Assembly (NCBI GenBank): GCA_947374485.1
Contig: CANCCF010000002.1
Coordinates: 6,753 to 70,752, forward strand
Reading direction: 5' to 3'
DNA: 64,000 nucleotides
From: Comamonadaceae bacterium
GTDB lineage: Bacteria > Pseudomonadota > Gammaproteobacteria > Burkholderiales > Burkholderiaceae_C
Made by a program: the position numbers and the translations under genes. Positions within the stretch are counted from its first letter, which is position 1; each line of letters starts with the position of its first letter. Below the pieces are notes generated by a model that did no database searches, had not been told where the DNA came from, and worked only from the letters and a program-made list of their open reading frames with translations. Shown here in pieces: positions 25,477-35,616 of this stretch.

Positions 25477-27219
25477 ATGGGAAAAATAGAGCAAATCATA
25501 AAATTCGTCGCAAATGATCCCATCGTCATCGAATTTGCCCTTGGCATCTTGATCGGTGCAATCTGGGTCTATTTGGCAAAATTCCGTTCGCCACTGGTCA
25601 AGTTGAAAGCCGGTTTGTCGTCCCTGGCAACTAGCCTAAAGGGAGCTGAGCCCAACTGGACAGCTTTGAAAAGCGCCGGAAGGGACTGCAGTTCGAGACA
25701 CGAAATTCTCCGCGGTCCATGGAACGAAACTGAAATGCGGGTCATGCAACTTCCGCATGGAAATTCCCATGTTCCTGTGATGTTTGGCCCTATACACGAT
25801 GTATGGGAACCCAACAAGATGCTTCGGCCGTCAATGAATGTGGCACTTTTCGAAGCTATGCCCAACCTGCTTGTCGGAATCGGGCTGCTGCTGACCTTCT
25901 TCTTTTTATCTTTGGCCTTGAGCCAAGCCACGGTGGCGCTGACAAGCAACGCACAGGACTCCGCGGAAATCACCAAAGCCACCGGGAATTTGCTTAGTAC
26001 GGCCGGCGCCAAATTCACCACTTCTCTTTTTGGACTGCTCGCCTCCATCGTTTGGACCGTATTTTCCAAAAAGGTCATGGCGAACCTAGCTAGGTCGTGC
26101 GATGGAATCTCAGAATTTATTCAAAGAGCTGTGAACGTGTCTGGCGCTGAAATGGCCACCTATGGACAGCTCCAAAGCCTTAGCAAGCTCGAAAACGACG
26201 GAAAAATTCAGCTTGAAACCCTGACCGAGCTGCTTGAAGAATCCCGCGAGCGAACTGGATCGTTGAAGCGCTTTGAGACTGATCTGGCCATAACCATTGG
26301 CAATGCAGTAACGCGTGCGTTCGCCCCCCAAATGGAAGACATGACCTCGAAGCTTGTCTCGGCCATCGACAACCTGAGCAAAAATCTGGGCTCGATGAAT
26401 CAGGACGCTTTACAAACCATGATGAAGGACTTTGCGTCAATGATCAAAGAGTCCACTTCCGAGGAGATGAATGCCTTCAAAGAATCGCTGGGCAAGCTTT
26501 CACAGCGATTGGACGCGGCAACCATCACGTTGGCCGAAGGCGCCGAGAAGACCAGCGATGGCCTGGGCCGCACCTCAAAGGAGTTGTCGGACAGCGTCGG
26601 AAAAGGCGCTCAATCATTGACCGATGCGGCTGCTCTGCTCGACGCAGCAATGGTCAACGCCAAGGACTCTATTGCGGACCTTGGCCGGACCATCTCGAAC
26701 GCTGCCGACCTTGGAAAAGCGGGCGCGAAACAGTTCGAACATGGCTTGATTCAAACCGACGGCGTGCTTCAGAAAATGCAATTGGCCAAGGAAAGTTGGA
26801 GCGAAGCAATCGCTGTCCTAGGAAAGACTGCGGGCACGCTTTCCAACGCGGTCGACAGTCTCGAAGAACTCACCGCGGAGCAACGGGGTGTCGTCAATGC
26901 CGTGCGAAGCGCTACGCCCAATGCGCTCGAGACCGTCAAACAAGTTTCGCAACTTCTCGAGCAGACTGCGTTAAGCGCCGAAAGGGCCATGCACGAAGCC
27001 CGAGATGCGATGGAGCGCACAGGCAAAACGCTTGGCGGAACCGTTTCGGCGATCACAGATGGGGTCGAAGGGTATTCGAAGCAGCTTGCCAACCTTCATC
27101 AAAATCTTGATTCCCAAGTATCCAAGGCCGTAACTTCCATCGGCGGCGCCATCGTCAGCTTGGAAGAAGCTGTCGAAGAGCTCGGCGAGATACTCGAAGC
27201 CAAAGTACCCAAGCACTGA
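25477..27219 (+). CDS. zorA: ZorA, MotA-like motor subunit of type I Zorya
   Basis: ZorA and ZorB form an inner-membrane, ion-driven rotary complex thought to sense phage attack and recruit the effectors. The 580-residue protein has three hydrophobic helices: about 18-36 (VIEFALGILIGAIWVYLAK), 130-152 (NLLVGIGLLLTFFFLSLAL) and 182-199 (TTSLFGLLASIVWTVFS). The rest, from about 225 on, is a long heptad-like helical tail into the cytoplasm, the ZorA hallmark. It is followed two bases later by zorB. Confidence 0.92.
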   Translation: MGKIEQIIKFVANDPIVIEFALGILIGAIWVYLAKFRSPLVKLKAGLSSLATSLKGAEPNWTALKSAGRDCSSRHEILRGPWNETEMRVMQLPHGNSHVPVMFGPIHDVWEPNKMLRPSMNVALFEAMPNLLVGIGLLLTFFFLSLALSQATVALTSNAQDSAEITKATGNLLSTAGAKFTTSLFGLLASIVWTVFSKKVMANLARSCDGISEFIQRAVNVSGAEMATYGQLQSLSKLENDGKIQLETLTELLEESRERTGSLKRFETDLAITIGNAVTRAFAPQMEDMTSKLVSAIDNLSKNLGSMNQDALQTMMKDFASMIKESTSEEMNAFKESLGKLSQRLDAATITLAEGAEKTSDGLGRTSKELSDSVGKGAQSLTDAAALLDAAMVNAKDSIADLGRTISNAADLGKAGAKQFEHGLIQTDGVLQKMQLAKESWSEAIAVLGKTAGTLSNAVDSLEELTAEQRGVVNAVRSATPNALETVKQVSQLLEQTALSAERAMHEARDAMERTGKTLGGTVSAITDGVEGYSKQLANLHQNLDSQVSKAVTSIGGAIVSLEEAVEELGEILEAKVPKH

Positions 27220-27221
27220 AC

Positions 27222-27998
27222 ATGGCGATCCTCCACCGCCGGCGCTTGGCCGGAAACAACAGCGAACAACCGGTCGTCGATGGCGGATACATGGCCTCGG
27301 CAAGCGACTTGATGATTGGTCTGCTTTTCGTCTTCATCATCCTGGTGGTCGTTCTTGCGCTCGAGCAGCAACGCCAAGCTGCCGAAATCAAAGAAAGCAA
27401 GCTGAAAAATGGCAAGTTTGTCCCACCCATCGTGGGCGTCACCGAAAGCATCGGAAAGCGAATCAAGTCCCAAGTTCCCACCATTGAAGTTCATCCTGCC
27501 ACGGGCGTGCTAACGCTTCCCGAAGACATGCTTTTTTCGACCGGCAAATCAGAACTCAATCCCCAGGGCGTGGAGGCTCTTAAAAAAATCGCTGACCAGC
27601 TCGCCGTCGTTCTGCCTTGCTATGTGTCGTCTCCAAAAAAGGAATGCGCGGACAACCCCGGCAAGCATGAGATCGACACCATCTTTGTCGAGGGACATAC
27701 CGACAGCCAACCCCTTGCGCGCCCCAACTACGACAACTTCAATCTTTCGTTCGACAGGGCGCGAGCCGTGTATTCCTTGCTGCTGGATGGCAACCAAGCC
27801 GAGGCGTTGCTGTCATTTCACAATGCCAATAGCCAGCCACTGTTTTCCATGAGCGGCTATGCCGACAAGAGATGGGCTCCCGGAGCCTCCAGCGGATTTG
27901 ACGCGAAGAATCGTCGCGTAGACCTGCGCATTGTGCTCACATACAAGAAGCCGCCGGACGAGGACCTCTCCAGCGTTGCCTTGCCCGCCAAGCCTTGA
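27222..27998 (+). CDS. zorB: ZorB, MotB/OmpA-like stator subunit of Zorya
   Basis: The 258-residue protein has one transmembrane helix (about 29-47, DLMIGLLFVFIILVVVLAL) whose first residue D29 is the expected ion-carrying Asp. A linker and a peptidoglycan-binding OmpA-like domain follow (FSTGKSELNPQG at about 107-118, VEGHTDSQPL, NFNLSFDRARAV). Its start is two bases after the zorA stop and the zorC start follows by one base, so translation of the operon is tightly coupled. Confidence 0.93.
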   Translation: MAILHRRRLAGNNSEQPVVDGGYMASASDLMIGLLFVFIILVVVLALEQQRQAAEIKESKLKNGKFVPPIVGVTESIGKRIKSQVPTIEVHPATGVLTLPEDMLFSTGKSELNPQGVEALKKIADQLAVVLPCYVSSPKKECADNPGKHEIDTIFVEGHTDSQPLARPNYDNFNLSFDRARAVYSLLLDGNQAEALLSFHNANSQPLFSMSGYADKRWAPGASSGFDAKNRRVDLRIVLTYKKPPDEDLSSVALPAKP

Positions 27999-27999
27999 A

Positions 28000-29388
28000 A
28001 TGTTCGCGACGCTTCCGACCGGCTACCCCAAACTGGACATTGCGATCCAGAATTTGAGAAAGGTCGCCATAGAGCGGCCTCCGGACACGCGCGCATTGGC
28101 CGCGAGGCTTCGCGCCCAGTACAAAAGCGCCCGCCCAACCTCCTACGCAAACTTAATGCTTGGGGCAATCAGAAAATTGCCCTTTGCCTATTTCGTTGAT
28201 GGCGAACCGACGATTTCGACATCAGACCCGATACTTGTCAATCGATATTGGAGCCAGGAACTACCAAGCGCCATGGCCCACTCCAGACGGGGTAAGCGAT
28301 GGTTCGCGCCACTGTTTTTCACCTATTGCCAGAGCTTCGATCACAAAGCGCCAGAGTTCCTTGCCTTTGCCGGCAACGCTCTCGCACGGCTTCAATTTGA
28401 AACCGCTGACCCCTACGTCAAGCGCATGCAGCTACTGCAATCCGAGAGGTCTTTCTTCTCTCCGGACCGAGTTGGTCTGAAGTTGGCTGAATCGCTTCTG
28501 GATGCAACCAAATCATTCGACAAGGCCCTTGCCGACAACTTTCTTTGGCCAGAATTCATCAATACGCCACTGGGCAGGCACACATTCATGCGCGCGCTGG
28601 ATATGAGTCCGCAGATCTTGAGCTCCGAACCGATCATCGACAAGGTACTTGCATGGTCCCGTTCTGGCGCGCAGGCAAGGTATCCGGAAGCGCGCGTCCA
28701 ACTCGCCAACGCCCTGCTCACGCCTTGGTCGACACGAAACCCTCCCGAAGCAGTCAAAACCAAGCTGCTGAACTATTTCGTCAAGCACTATCTTGACCCC
28801 CGATTGTTGAGCGCGGCGAATCCTGGGCATCATTGGCAGGGAGTTTCTGCACTGGCCCGCGACGTCATCCGCAAATGGCTGACCGGCGACACTCTGCGCG
28901 GTTTCATGCGGATATTGGAAGACACGGCCGACGAAATCTGGATGTATCGGCAAAAATTTTGGATGGCGTACTACAACGCCGGACACATTGACGAAGCGTG
29001 GCTTGTGCTCGGTGACCATGCCGCAATGCGGGCGCGACAAATGTTTGCCAATCAACCAACGATGACCTATGGCCGCTTCAACGGAGGGGCCACGCCGCAG
29101 CAATCGGTCATGTTGCTCAAGTTTGGCGGACTTGTTTTCACCGAATGGAGCCACAACGGAAGCCTAAGGGCGGTCCATGAGCATGCATCCGACGCTCCAG
29201 ACCTCTATCAAAGGCTGTACCACGGCGCCGACCTGCGCAATGTCGAATCGCTTGACTTTCACAATGGAGAGCTCCAGCGTCCGCAACTTACCCACGCATC
29301 TTCAGAGAATGGACACTGGCAACGCAAAGCCCGCGACTTCATTAGGCGCCAGTCCGGCATCTACCTTTCAGATAGGGACATCATTTGA
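28000..29388 (+). CDS. zorC: ZorC, EH-signature domain protein of type I Zorya
   Basis: In type I Zorya, ZorC is a cytoplasmic DNA-binding component acting with the ZorD effector. The 462-residue protein begins MFATLPTGYPKLD and ends with the EH_Signature-like segment (FWMAYYNAGHIDEAWLVLG, then GRFNGGATPQQSVMLLKFGGLVFTEWS). The ATG at 28000 lies one base after the zorB stop; the open frame extends upstream inside zorB but is shadow. Its stop overlaps the zorD TTG start. Confidence 0.9.
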   Translation: MFATLPTGYPKLDIAIQNLRKVAIERPPDTRALAARLRAQYKSARPTSYANLMLGAIRKLPFAYFVDGEPTISTSDPILVNRYWSQELPSAMAHSRRGKRWFAPLFFTYCQSFDHKAPEFLAFAGNALARLQFETADPYVKRMQLLQSERSFFSPDRVGLKLAESLLDATKSFDKALADNFLWPEFINTPLGRHTFMRALDMSPQILSSEPIIDKVLAWSRSGAQARYPEARVQLANALLTPWSTRNPPEAVKTKLLNYFVKHYLDPRLLSAANPGHHWQGVSALARDVIRKWLTGDTLRGFMRILEDTADEIWMYRQKFWMAYYNAGHIDEAWLVLGDHAAMRARQMFANQPTMTYGRFNGGATPQQSVMLLKFGGLVFTEWSHNGSLRAVHEHASDAPDLYQRLYHGADLRNVESLDFHNGELQRPQLTHASSENGHWQRKARDFIRRQSGIYLSDRDII

Positions 29389-32225
29389 ATCCGACACTGA
29401 CGCCAGATGGAGCTCACTGGAGCTTCTCCACCAGCGTGCAAGAGTTCATAAACACTCTCCCTGTGGAGGCTGCCAGCGACTTGGTCAAAGCGGTGGATGA
29501 CGCGGATGCCGACATTGGTACTCGCAGCCTTATGCTTGGATGCAAACAGATAGCTGCACTTTCCGAACAGGCTGCGCTTGCCGTGGATCTTCCGCCGAAC
29601 GCGCCGTTCGCATTTGATTTCAGGCTCTCAGGCGCATTGGGAAAACCCGGAGCGACCCTGTCCGTCCGGTGGCTTCAGCCTGGGCGCCTCTTGCCGGCGC
29701 GAGGCGCCGAGTCCAATGGATGTTGGATTGATTTCGAAGGAAAGAAGTTCCGCATTTCCGATCCCATCTACTCAGCGCTACAGCACGTCGAACCATTCAA
29801 CTCGTGCTCCACCACTGACACCGAAGAGCAATTCAGAATATGGGCGCGCATTCGAGCCGCCCTTGGCGACACGCAGGCCGACCAACTTTCCGACCGGTTT
29901 CTTCGTTCTTTCCGAGTGGTTACTGCATCGTCATTCACACTCGGCATAACGACCGACGCGCGCGGGGACATTCAAATCGAGCCGGTTTTGCTTGTGGAAA
30001 AGGCAAGCCGCGATGGCATCACTGAACACGTTCGCGCGCTGACAGAAGCAGATGAGAGCCTATTTGTTCAAAGGCTCGACTCACTCCGCGAAAACGCTCC
30101 AGCATTTCCAATGAGCCAAGGGCTCTATGTTGTCGTGGAGCCCAAATTGCAAGCGGCGCTCTCCGCCGTCAGAGCCTTGCGATCCGCATCTGCTGAAAAG
30201 AGAAAGCAAGCCGCTCTACACCCGGAGGCCGTCATACGCGAGATGCTGGGACAAGGCGACGAGGAGCCATCGCTTTTCATCGAGACAGAGAAATTCGCTG
30301 AACGCGTGTTAGACGTTAGCGACTGGATTCCCCCCATATTGCCGTGGATAAAGATTTCACCGCAAGGGTGGGCTCCGCCTGTTGATTTTGGGGTGCGCAT
30401 TAACGGTGTGGAAGTTCCCATGAGCTCCCAAGAGTTGGACAGAGCCTGCGATGAAATGCGCTCCGCGATCAACAAGGGTGAACCGTCGATAAGCGTCAAT
30501 GGGAACTCCCTGCCCGCCAAGCCTGAAAACCTCGCCGCGCTAGAACAGCTTAAGAAGGGCGTCGAAGCTCGCAGTAAGCCTGAGCAGGAATCCACTGATG
30601 TGGGCGAGCCTGCGGTCAAGGTGCTGGTTATCGAAACCAACTTTCATGACACTGGCTACAACAAGGTTAAGGTCAATCCGCGGCCCGGAACCAGAATCTT
30701 CCCTGCACTCGTCAAGACCTCGCCTAAAAAGCACCAGGAGGATGGCTTGCGCTGGCTCCAGAATCACTGGATCGAAGGCAGCAAAGGGGCCATGCTTTGC
30801 GACGACATGGGACTTGGCAAGACCTACCAAGCTCTGGCATTCTGCGCATGGCTTTCCGACATCAAGGCTTCCGGCGATATTGCAAAGAGGCCCATTTTGC
30901 TCGTCGCTCCTGTGGGGCTCCTGCGCACTTGGGAAGCGGAGATGGATACCCACCTCATGCAGCCTGGCCTTGGCATTCTTGTGCGCGCTTATGGTGAACA
31001 TCTAAGGGGTTTGAAGCGTGGTAAGCATTCCGATGGGTCAATCGGACTGGATACATCCAAACTGGGATCTGCCGACATTGTTCTTGCAAACTACGAGGCG
31101 GTATCAGACTACCAGCTCAGCTTCGGTGCGATTCAATTCACGACAGTCATTCTCGACGAAGCTCAGAAGATCAAGTCTCCAAAGGCTCGGATGACCTCGG
31201 CCATCAAAGCTCTAAATACCGACTTCATGATCGCGATGACAGGCACGCCGGTGGAAAACCGTTTGGCGGATCTATGGTGCATCGCCGACGCGGTACAGCC
31301 AGGAGCGCTGGGCGATTTGAAGAAATTCAGCGCAACTTATGAGGCAGACCAGTCGGCTGTGAAAGGCTTACGCGACGAAATTTGGCAACTGGAAGAGCAC
31401 ATCGATCAAAAACCCAGGCTTTTGCTGCGACGGCTCAAGACCGACAAGCTAGAAGGCCTGCCGAAGAAAGTCGAGCATGTCTACAAGGTACCAATGCCCC
31501 CTCGTCAACTTGAGGCCTACTCGCGCGCGATCGCGGTCAAGGAGCGCCAAGGGCCCGGGGGGACGCTGGGAATGATCCAAGCCCTACGCAACATTTCGCT
31601 CCACCCCTTTTTGACAGAGGGGAAGAATTCGACGGGTGCGCCACTGAATGTCGAAGACTCAGCGAGGTTCACGGCCACTTTCCAAATTTTGGATGCCATT
31701 CACAGAGCCAGTGAGAAGGCCCTCATCTTTCTAGAGTCGCTGGATCTTCAATCGGTGGACCTGCTACCGACACTGCTACAGCGGCGATATGGCATGGCTC
31801 GGGCGCCCATGGTGATCAATGGAGATGTCTCTACTGACAAGCGGCAGGAACGCGTGTTTCAGTTTCAAGAAGGGATCGGGTTCGATGTCATGCTGCTATC
31901 CCCAAAAGCCGGCGGCGTTGGCCTCACGCTAACCGCCGCCAACCATGTAATCCATCTATCGCGATGGTGGAATCCTGCCGTTGAAGACCAGTGTTCCGAT
32001 CGCGTCTATCGAATTGGACAAAACAAAACCGTCCATGTTTACTACCCAATGGCCGTCTTGCCTCAGGCCGAAGAGCACAGTTTCGACATGCAGCTTCAAG
32101 TGCTTATGAACCGTAAACGCGAATTGGCCAAAAACCTCCTGATTTCCTCCGCCTTCACAAAGTCGGACTACGAAGACCTCGTACGCGGTGTCGGCGCCAC
32201 AGGTCAGGCTCACAACACCCAATAG
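29385..32225 (+). CDS. zorD: ZorD, SNF2-family helicase effector of type I Zorya
   Basis: The 946-residue protein has a roughly 420-residue N-terminal region without recognised motifs and a Swi2/Snf2 ATPase: Walker A DDMGLGKT at about 474-481, VILDEAQKIKSP (DEAQ box) near 588, AMTGTPVENR, and helicase motifs V-VI as SPKAGGVGLTLTAAN and DRVYRIGQ near 860-895. ZorD acts on phage DNA after recruitment by the ZorAB complex. It starts with TTG overlapping the zorC stop (ATTTGA), which implies translational coupling. It is the last gene of the operon. Confidence 0.92.
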   Translation: MNPTLTPDGAHWSFSTSVQEFINTLPVEAASDLVKAVDDADADIGTRSLMLGCKQIAALSEQAALAVDLPPNAPFAFDFRLSGALGKPGATLSVRWLQPGRLLPARGAESNGCWIDFEGKKFRISDPIYSALQHVEPFNSCSTTDTEEQFRIWARIRAALGDTQADQLSDRFLRSFRVVTASSFTLGITTDARGDIQIEPVLLVEKASRDGITEHVRALTEADESLFVQRLDSLRENAPAFPMSQGLYVVVEPKLQAALSAVRALRSASAEKRKQAALHPEAVIREMLGQGDEEPSLFIETEKFAERVLDVSDWIPPILPWIKISPQGWAPPVDFGVRINGVEVPMSSQELDRACDEMRSAINKGEPSISVNGNSLPAKPENLAALEQLKKGVEARSKPEQESTDVGEPAVKVLVIETNFHDTGYNKVKVNPRPGTRIFPALVKTSPKKHQEDGLRWLQNHWIEGSKGAMLCDDMGLGKTYQALAFCAWLSDIKASGDIAKRPILLVAPVGLLRTWEAEMDTHLMQPGLGILVRAYGEHLRGLKRGKHSDGSIGLDTSKLGSADIVLANYEAVSDYQLSFGAIQFTTVILDEAQKIKSPKARMTSAIKALNTDFMIAMTGTPVENRLADLWCIADAVQPGALGDLKKFSATYEADQSAVKGLRDEIWQLEEHIDQKPRLLLRRLKTDKLEGLPKKVEHVYKVPMPPRQLEAYSRAIAVKERQGPGGTLGMIQALRNISLHPFLTEGKNSTGAPLNVEDSARFTATFQILDAIHRASEKALIFLESLDLQSVDLLPTLLQRRYGMARAPMVINGDVSTDKRQERVFQFQEGIGFDVMLLSPKAGGVGLTLTAANHVIHLSRWWNPAVEDQCSDRVYRIGQNKTVHVYYPMAVLPQAEEHSFDMQLQVLMNRKRELAKNLLISSAFTKSDYEDLVRGVGATGQAHNTQ

Positions 32226-32307
32226 ACCAATCAGCGCCGCCCCTCCTCCTGCACGATTGCCTGCGCTTCCATTGGGAGCGAAAGACAGTTGATCACTAGA
32301 TCCCAAC

Positions 32308-33099
32308 CTAACCAGCAACGTTCTCTGCGAATTTTTGAATCGCGATCGCATCACTGTCAATTCGGCTCCCTTTTCTGCAACGGCTTGAGAACCAAGACGT
32401 CAAGGTGTTAATGTTTAATTTACTGACATAGACATTGCGCGCAAGGTCCGCTTTTCCGATGCTGAGAGGTAGTGCTTCGTCCCATGCCTCAAACGGCATT
32501 GGGACCGGTGCGATGAAGCACCCCTCATGACTACTTGATTGCATCAATACCCAACACTGACCATCCTCCATGCCGTAGGCAAAGAAGGAGGAGTTCGATT
32601 TTTTCAGGGTGGCCCAGGCTGGTAACTGAACCGCATTCTGAGTTGTCAGTTCAGCCGACATCGCTTCTCTTTGCCATGAGTTCGTATGGCTTGGTGGAAC
32701 CATACTGACTGGCTGCTTCTGTTGCTCTGCTTGGAATTGACGCAAGGCCTCCAACTTTGCTGCTGCTTGGGCGCTCGCCAACTCAATTCTTGCTCTCTCG
32801 TGTACACGCTCTTCTTCGAACTTTGCAAGAAGCGCCGCTGTATTGTTCAGAAGCATTTCCCGTTCGGCATCGGTCAATGTCCGGCCTCCGCCTCCGCCAA
32901 ATCCTGAGAAATTTGTTGTACTCGCTACGCCATATCTTTTTGCAAAGCAGTCCGATCCAAGGACTAGCAACTCCCCAGCTTCTTCAACAATATGAATCCT
33001 TGCGTAGACGCTGTGTCCGCAATGCGGCTGCTGGCAGCGAACACGGTGGGCTGGTTCGACTGCTACGATTGCAAGCAGATTGAATGGGCTCTGTGTCAT
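32308..33099 (-). CDS. Hypothetical protein with putative zinc-binding N-terminus
   Basis: The 263-residue protein is convergent with zorD. Near the N-terminus the cysteines and histidines in HRVRCQQPHCGHS and GSDCFAKRYG could hold a zinc. Residues about 75-130 form a charged, Ala/Gln-rich helix, and the C-terminal 110 residues (NSSFFAYGMEDGQCWVLMQ onward) are globular. Not recognised. Similar small zinc-site proteins occur on mobile islands, but no function is proposed. Confidence 0.65.
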   Translation of the reverse strand: MTQSPFNLLAIVAVEPAHRVRCQQPHCGHSVYARIHIVEEAGELLVLGSDCFAKRYGVASTTNFSGFGGGGGRTLTDAEREMLLNNTAALLAKFEEERVHERARIELASAQAAAKLEALRQFQAEQQKQPVSMVPPSHTNSWQREAMSAELTTQNAVQLPAWATLKKSNSSFFAYGMEDGQCWVLMQSSSHEGCFIAPVPMPFEAWDEALPLSIGKADLARNVYVSKLNINTLTSWFSSRCRKGSRIDSDAIAIQKFAENVAG

Positions 33100-33379
33100 G
33101 GTTCAATTTTCCTTCTCCTTCCCAGTACTCAATTGCTCTATGGAGCAAATTCTGTATACCGACAATCTAGAACAGATTGGCATCTGAAGTTCCTAGCCAG
33201 GACGGTATCTCTTGATTATGCGGATGATGTGCGCTTTTGCTCGAGAAAGAAGCACTTCGTATAGTAGTTGGGCCAACAGCGAAATCAAGGGACTAATCAA
33301 GTTGACAGGCCAGCAGACTACCAGATTAAGATTTTCTGAGTAGACTGCAAGCCAACATTTAGTTTCAAGGCGTCAACGT

Positions 33380-33706
33380 ATGTCACACACACTTTCTAAG
33401 CACAGGATACTTTTTGGGGTTCCGTGCGACACTGCCTCTGACGTAGTAGAGGCACTTGAAGAGGCTCGCAGTGAAGGCGAAGAGGTGTATCTAAGAACCT
33501 TGGTCGATGCAATGGCGCATGCTGACGAGGACATCATCTGCGGCCACATTGACCGATTCAGAATTCGTCTTGGAAAGGAACTTATGGAGTCAAATGAACG
33601 CTCGTCCTTGATGTCTTTCTTTCATACGTTCACAGCCAATAATCCAGACTCAAGCAATGAAAGAACTTGGAAGTTCATAAGCGAAGCCGTCGATGAGTAT
33701 GCATAG
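33380..33706 (+). CDS. Hypothetical protein, 108 residues
   Basis: It is a small acidic, helical protein starting MSHTLSKHRILFGVPCDTASDVVEALEEARSE. A weak AAGG ribosome-binding site precedes the ATG at 33380. It is monocistronic between genes on the other strand. No motif recognised. Confidence 0.5.
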   Translation: MSHTLSKHRILFGVPCDTASDVVEALEEARSEGEEVYLRTLVDAMAHADEDIICGHIDRFRIRLGKELMESNERSSLMSFFHTFTANNPDSSNERTWKFISEAVDEYA

Positions 33707-33763
33707 AGAGCAACGGTAACAGAGTCGTCATTTCGGCGGATCAGTACTGCAATGGCATTTCGT

Positions 33764-34738
33764 TCATTCTGTTAGGTAGACGTTTCTGAAATACCCCTTG
33801 CTGGACCATTTCCCTGGTTCACGAATCGGATCCCAGCACGTTGTCTTCACTCGCCTACCGATGTAGCTAACTGCTTTCCTGGTAATACTACCGTCCTTGT
33901 CGAAGGTAATGGTCTTCATCTGCAGTTTCCGACCATCACCCATTTCTAGTACGGTACAAGAGGAGCCGCTAATAAGCACTGCCTCTTTCACGGCGACCAA
34001 TGTATGCGCTGATGACAGGGTGGCAGTGCTGCCCTCACTCTTCGCCTTCGATAATTCGATAAGGTATTTCGCTTCGTCTGCCTTGATTTTTGCCTTGAGT
34101 TCTTCGATCTCGGTCTGCTGTACTGCCGCCTTGACTTCCAGCTGATCTACAGCATCAATGGCCTCTCGCGCCACAGACTCGTTGTACGCCGCTTTCGCCG
34201 TTTGACGAGCAGCCTCTTCATTTGCTGCTTCCATTGCCTTGATGGCCTTGGTTGTCTCCTCCTTTGCCAGATTTGCAACGGCCTCAAAGCGTTGGATAGA
34301 CGTCTTAGCGATACTTGTGCTGAGGTATTTCACCAATCCAGGTGAATCACTAATTGCACCAGACTTATACAGTGGGTGCATATTCAGCAGATCAGCGGTA
34401 GAAACAAACCCTGCTTCGCGCAGACTGCGCATGGTAGTTGACAGCCCATATTCAGTGTTTCTGTCGCCGCGCCATACGGTGATCAAGCTTGGTTGCGGAT
34501 CCCGCGACTTCTGCTCAAGCACAAAGTATCCAAATTGCTCGTGCGCCTTAGCATTTGTAGGATCAATAAACGTGGCTTCAGCGTGAAAGCGGTCTGGGTA
34601 CCGCTGATCAGGACCCAAGTCGCTCTTGACTTCCAGTACGATGTCTTGATCTGTTTCGAAATGGATGCCGAATCTGAGCGGCAACGAGTCGCAATTGGCG
34701 TGACCACTGCGAGAAACCTTGACAGTGTAAGTCTTCAT
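33764..34738 (-). CDS. Hypothetical protein with central coiled coil
   Basis: The 324-residue protein has a globular N-terminal domain (MKTYTVKVSRSGHANCD to about 150), a long Ala/Glu/Lys coiled coil (about 155-245) and a basic C-terminal domain with DGRKLQMKTITFDKDG. The start at 34738 is chosen because AAGGGGGGAG sits directly upstream; a longer frame reaches 34807. It is not recognised. It lies between Zorya and a toxin-antitoxin-like pair and could be a defence component, but nothing in the sequence proves it. Confidence 0.65.
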   Translation of the reverse strand: MKTYTVKVSRSGHANCDSLPLRFGIHFETDQDIVLEVKSDLGPDQRYPDRFHAEATFIDPTNAKAHEQFGYFVLEQKSRDPQPSLITVWRGDRNTEYGLSTTMRSLREAGFVSTADLLNMHPLYKSGAISDSPGLVKYLSTSIAKTSIQRFEAVANLAKEETTKAIKAMEAANEEAARQTAKAAYNESVAREAIDAVDQLEVKAAVQQTEIEELKAKIKADEAKYLIELSKAKSEGSTATLSSAHTLVAVKEAVLISGSSCTVLEMGDGRKLQMKTITFDKDGSITRKAVSYIGRRVKTTCWDPIREPGKWSSKGYFRNVYLTE

Positions 34739-35022
34739 TCTCCCCCCTTGTATCGGATGATTGTGCAGCAGATTAAACCCTTCTTTCCAACAGAAAATTC
34801 TAGGCAAACGAAGGGCTGAAATTCATGCGGGGGTTCTTATCCACGGATATGAGCCCAATGTGACTGCTTGTAGCCGTGCATTTCAGGTAACTGGCTTAGC
34901 CATTGGTCTCAAGCAGGAATTGTCGCGATCAGAAGCGGAAGCTAATCTTGATCCGTTTAGCCGATTTCATAAGGCTGAATGATTCTGAATGCAAGGAAAC
35001 ATGCGTCCATGGACAACAACGA

Positions 35023-35616
35023 TCACTTGGACCCTGGACCGAAAATGCGTGCGAACTCACTGTGCTTGGCGTCCATCCAGGTTTGCGTGAGGTCCCCATT
35101 GGCTTCCAGAGCTTCATAGATCTCTTTAATAAGATCATTGCTCACCACCTTCGCCGTCCTCATCTTCGCCAGCAGTTGCCAGCCGTGCCAAATCGGAATT
35201 TCGAAGTCTTCAGCCAATAGATGCATACCAAGATCGTCGGTAACGACAATCGCATCACGTACTTGTCCGAAGGCCAGAACGCGGCAATCAGTGTCCGATG
35301 GAGGCTGCCGACCGCCCGTCGTGTATCGATCGACCTCGCTCAGCACATGGCCACGAATCACGCTTTGGGTATTCTCAAGCAGCAGTCGCTCTTCGGCCTT
35401 CAGCCGGATTTTGGCTGCATCGCGTTCTGCCCCAAAGTCCTCATTGTCGAACCATGGGAACTTGAACTGAAGCGTGCGACTTCGGTGAACCTCATCTTCA
35501 ACATCTTTGAGCACTGTCAGGATATAGCGCTTCTGCCCAAACTCCACACCGAGCAGCGGTCTGATGCGTTTAGCCAGCCGGAGATAGGTGTTGGTGTCGA
35601 GCAGCGCGAGCGTCAA
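35023..35616 (-). CDS. PIN-domain protein (probable toxin/nuclease)
   Basis: PIN domains are metal-dependent ribonucleases. The 197-residue protein opens LALLDTNTYL (first acidic residue D7), has an acidic mid-segment SDTDCRVLAFG and the late VVTDDLGM strand with its acidic pair. A longer C-terminal tail extends beyond the usual 130-140 residues. It starts with TTG overlapping the stop of the upstream XRE/ImmA gene (TTGA), so the two are co-translated as a toxin-antitoxin-like pair. Confidence 0.78.
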   Translation of the reverse strand: MTLALLDTNTYLRLAKRIRPLLGVEFGQKRYILTVLKDVEDEVHRSRTLQFKFPWFDNEDFGAERDAAKIRLKAEERLLLENTQSVIRGHVLSEVDRYTTGGRQPPSDTDCRVLAFGQVRDAIVVTDDLGMHLLAEDFEIPIWHGWQLLAKMRTAKVVSNDLIKEIYEALEANGDLTQTWMDAKHSEFARIFGPGSK

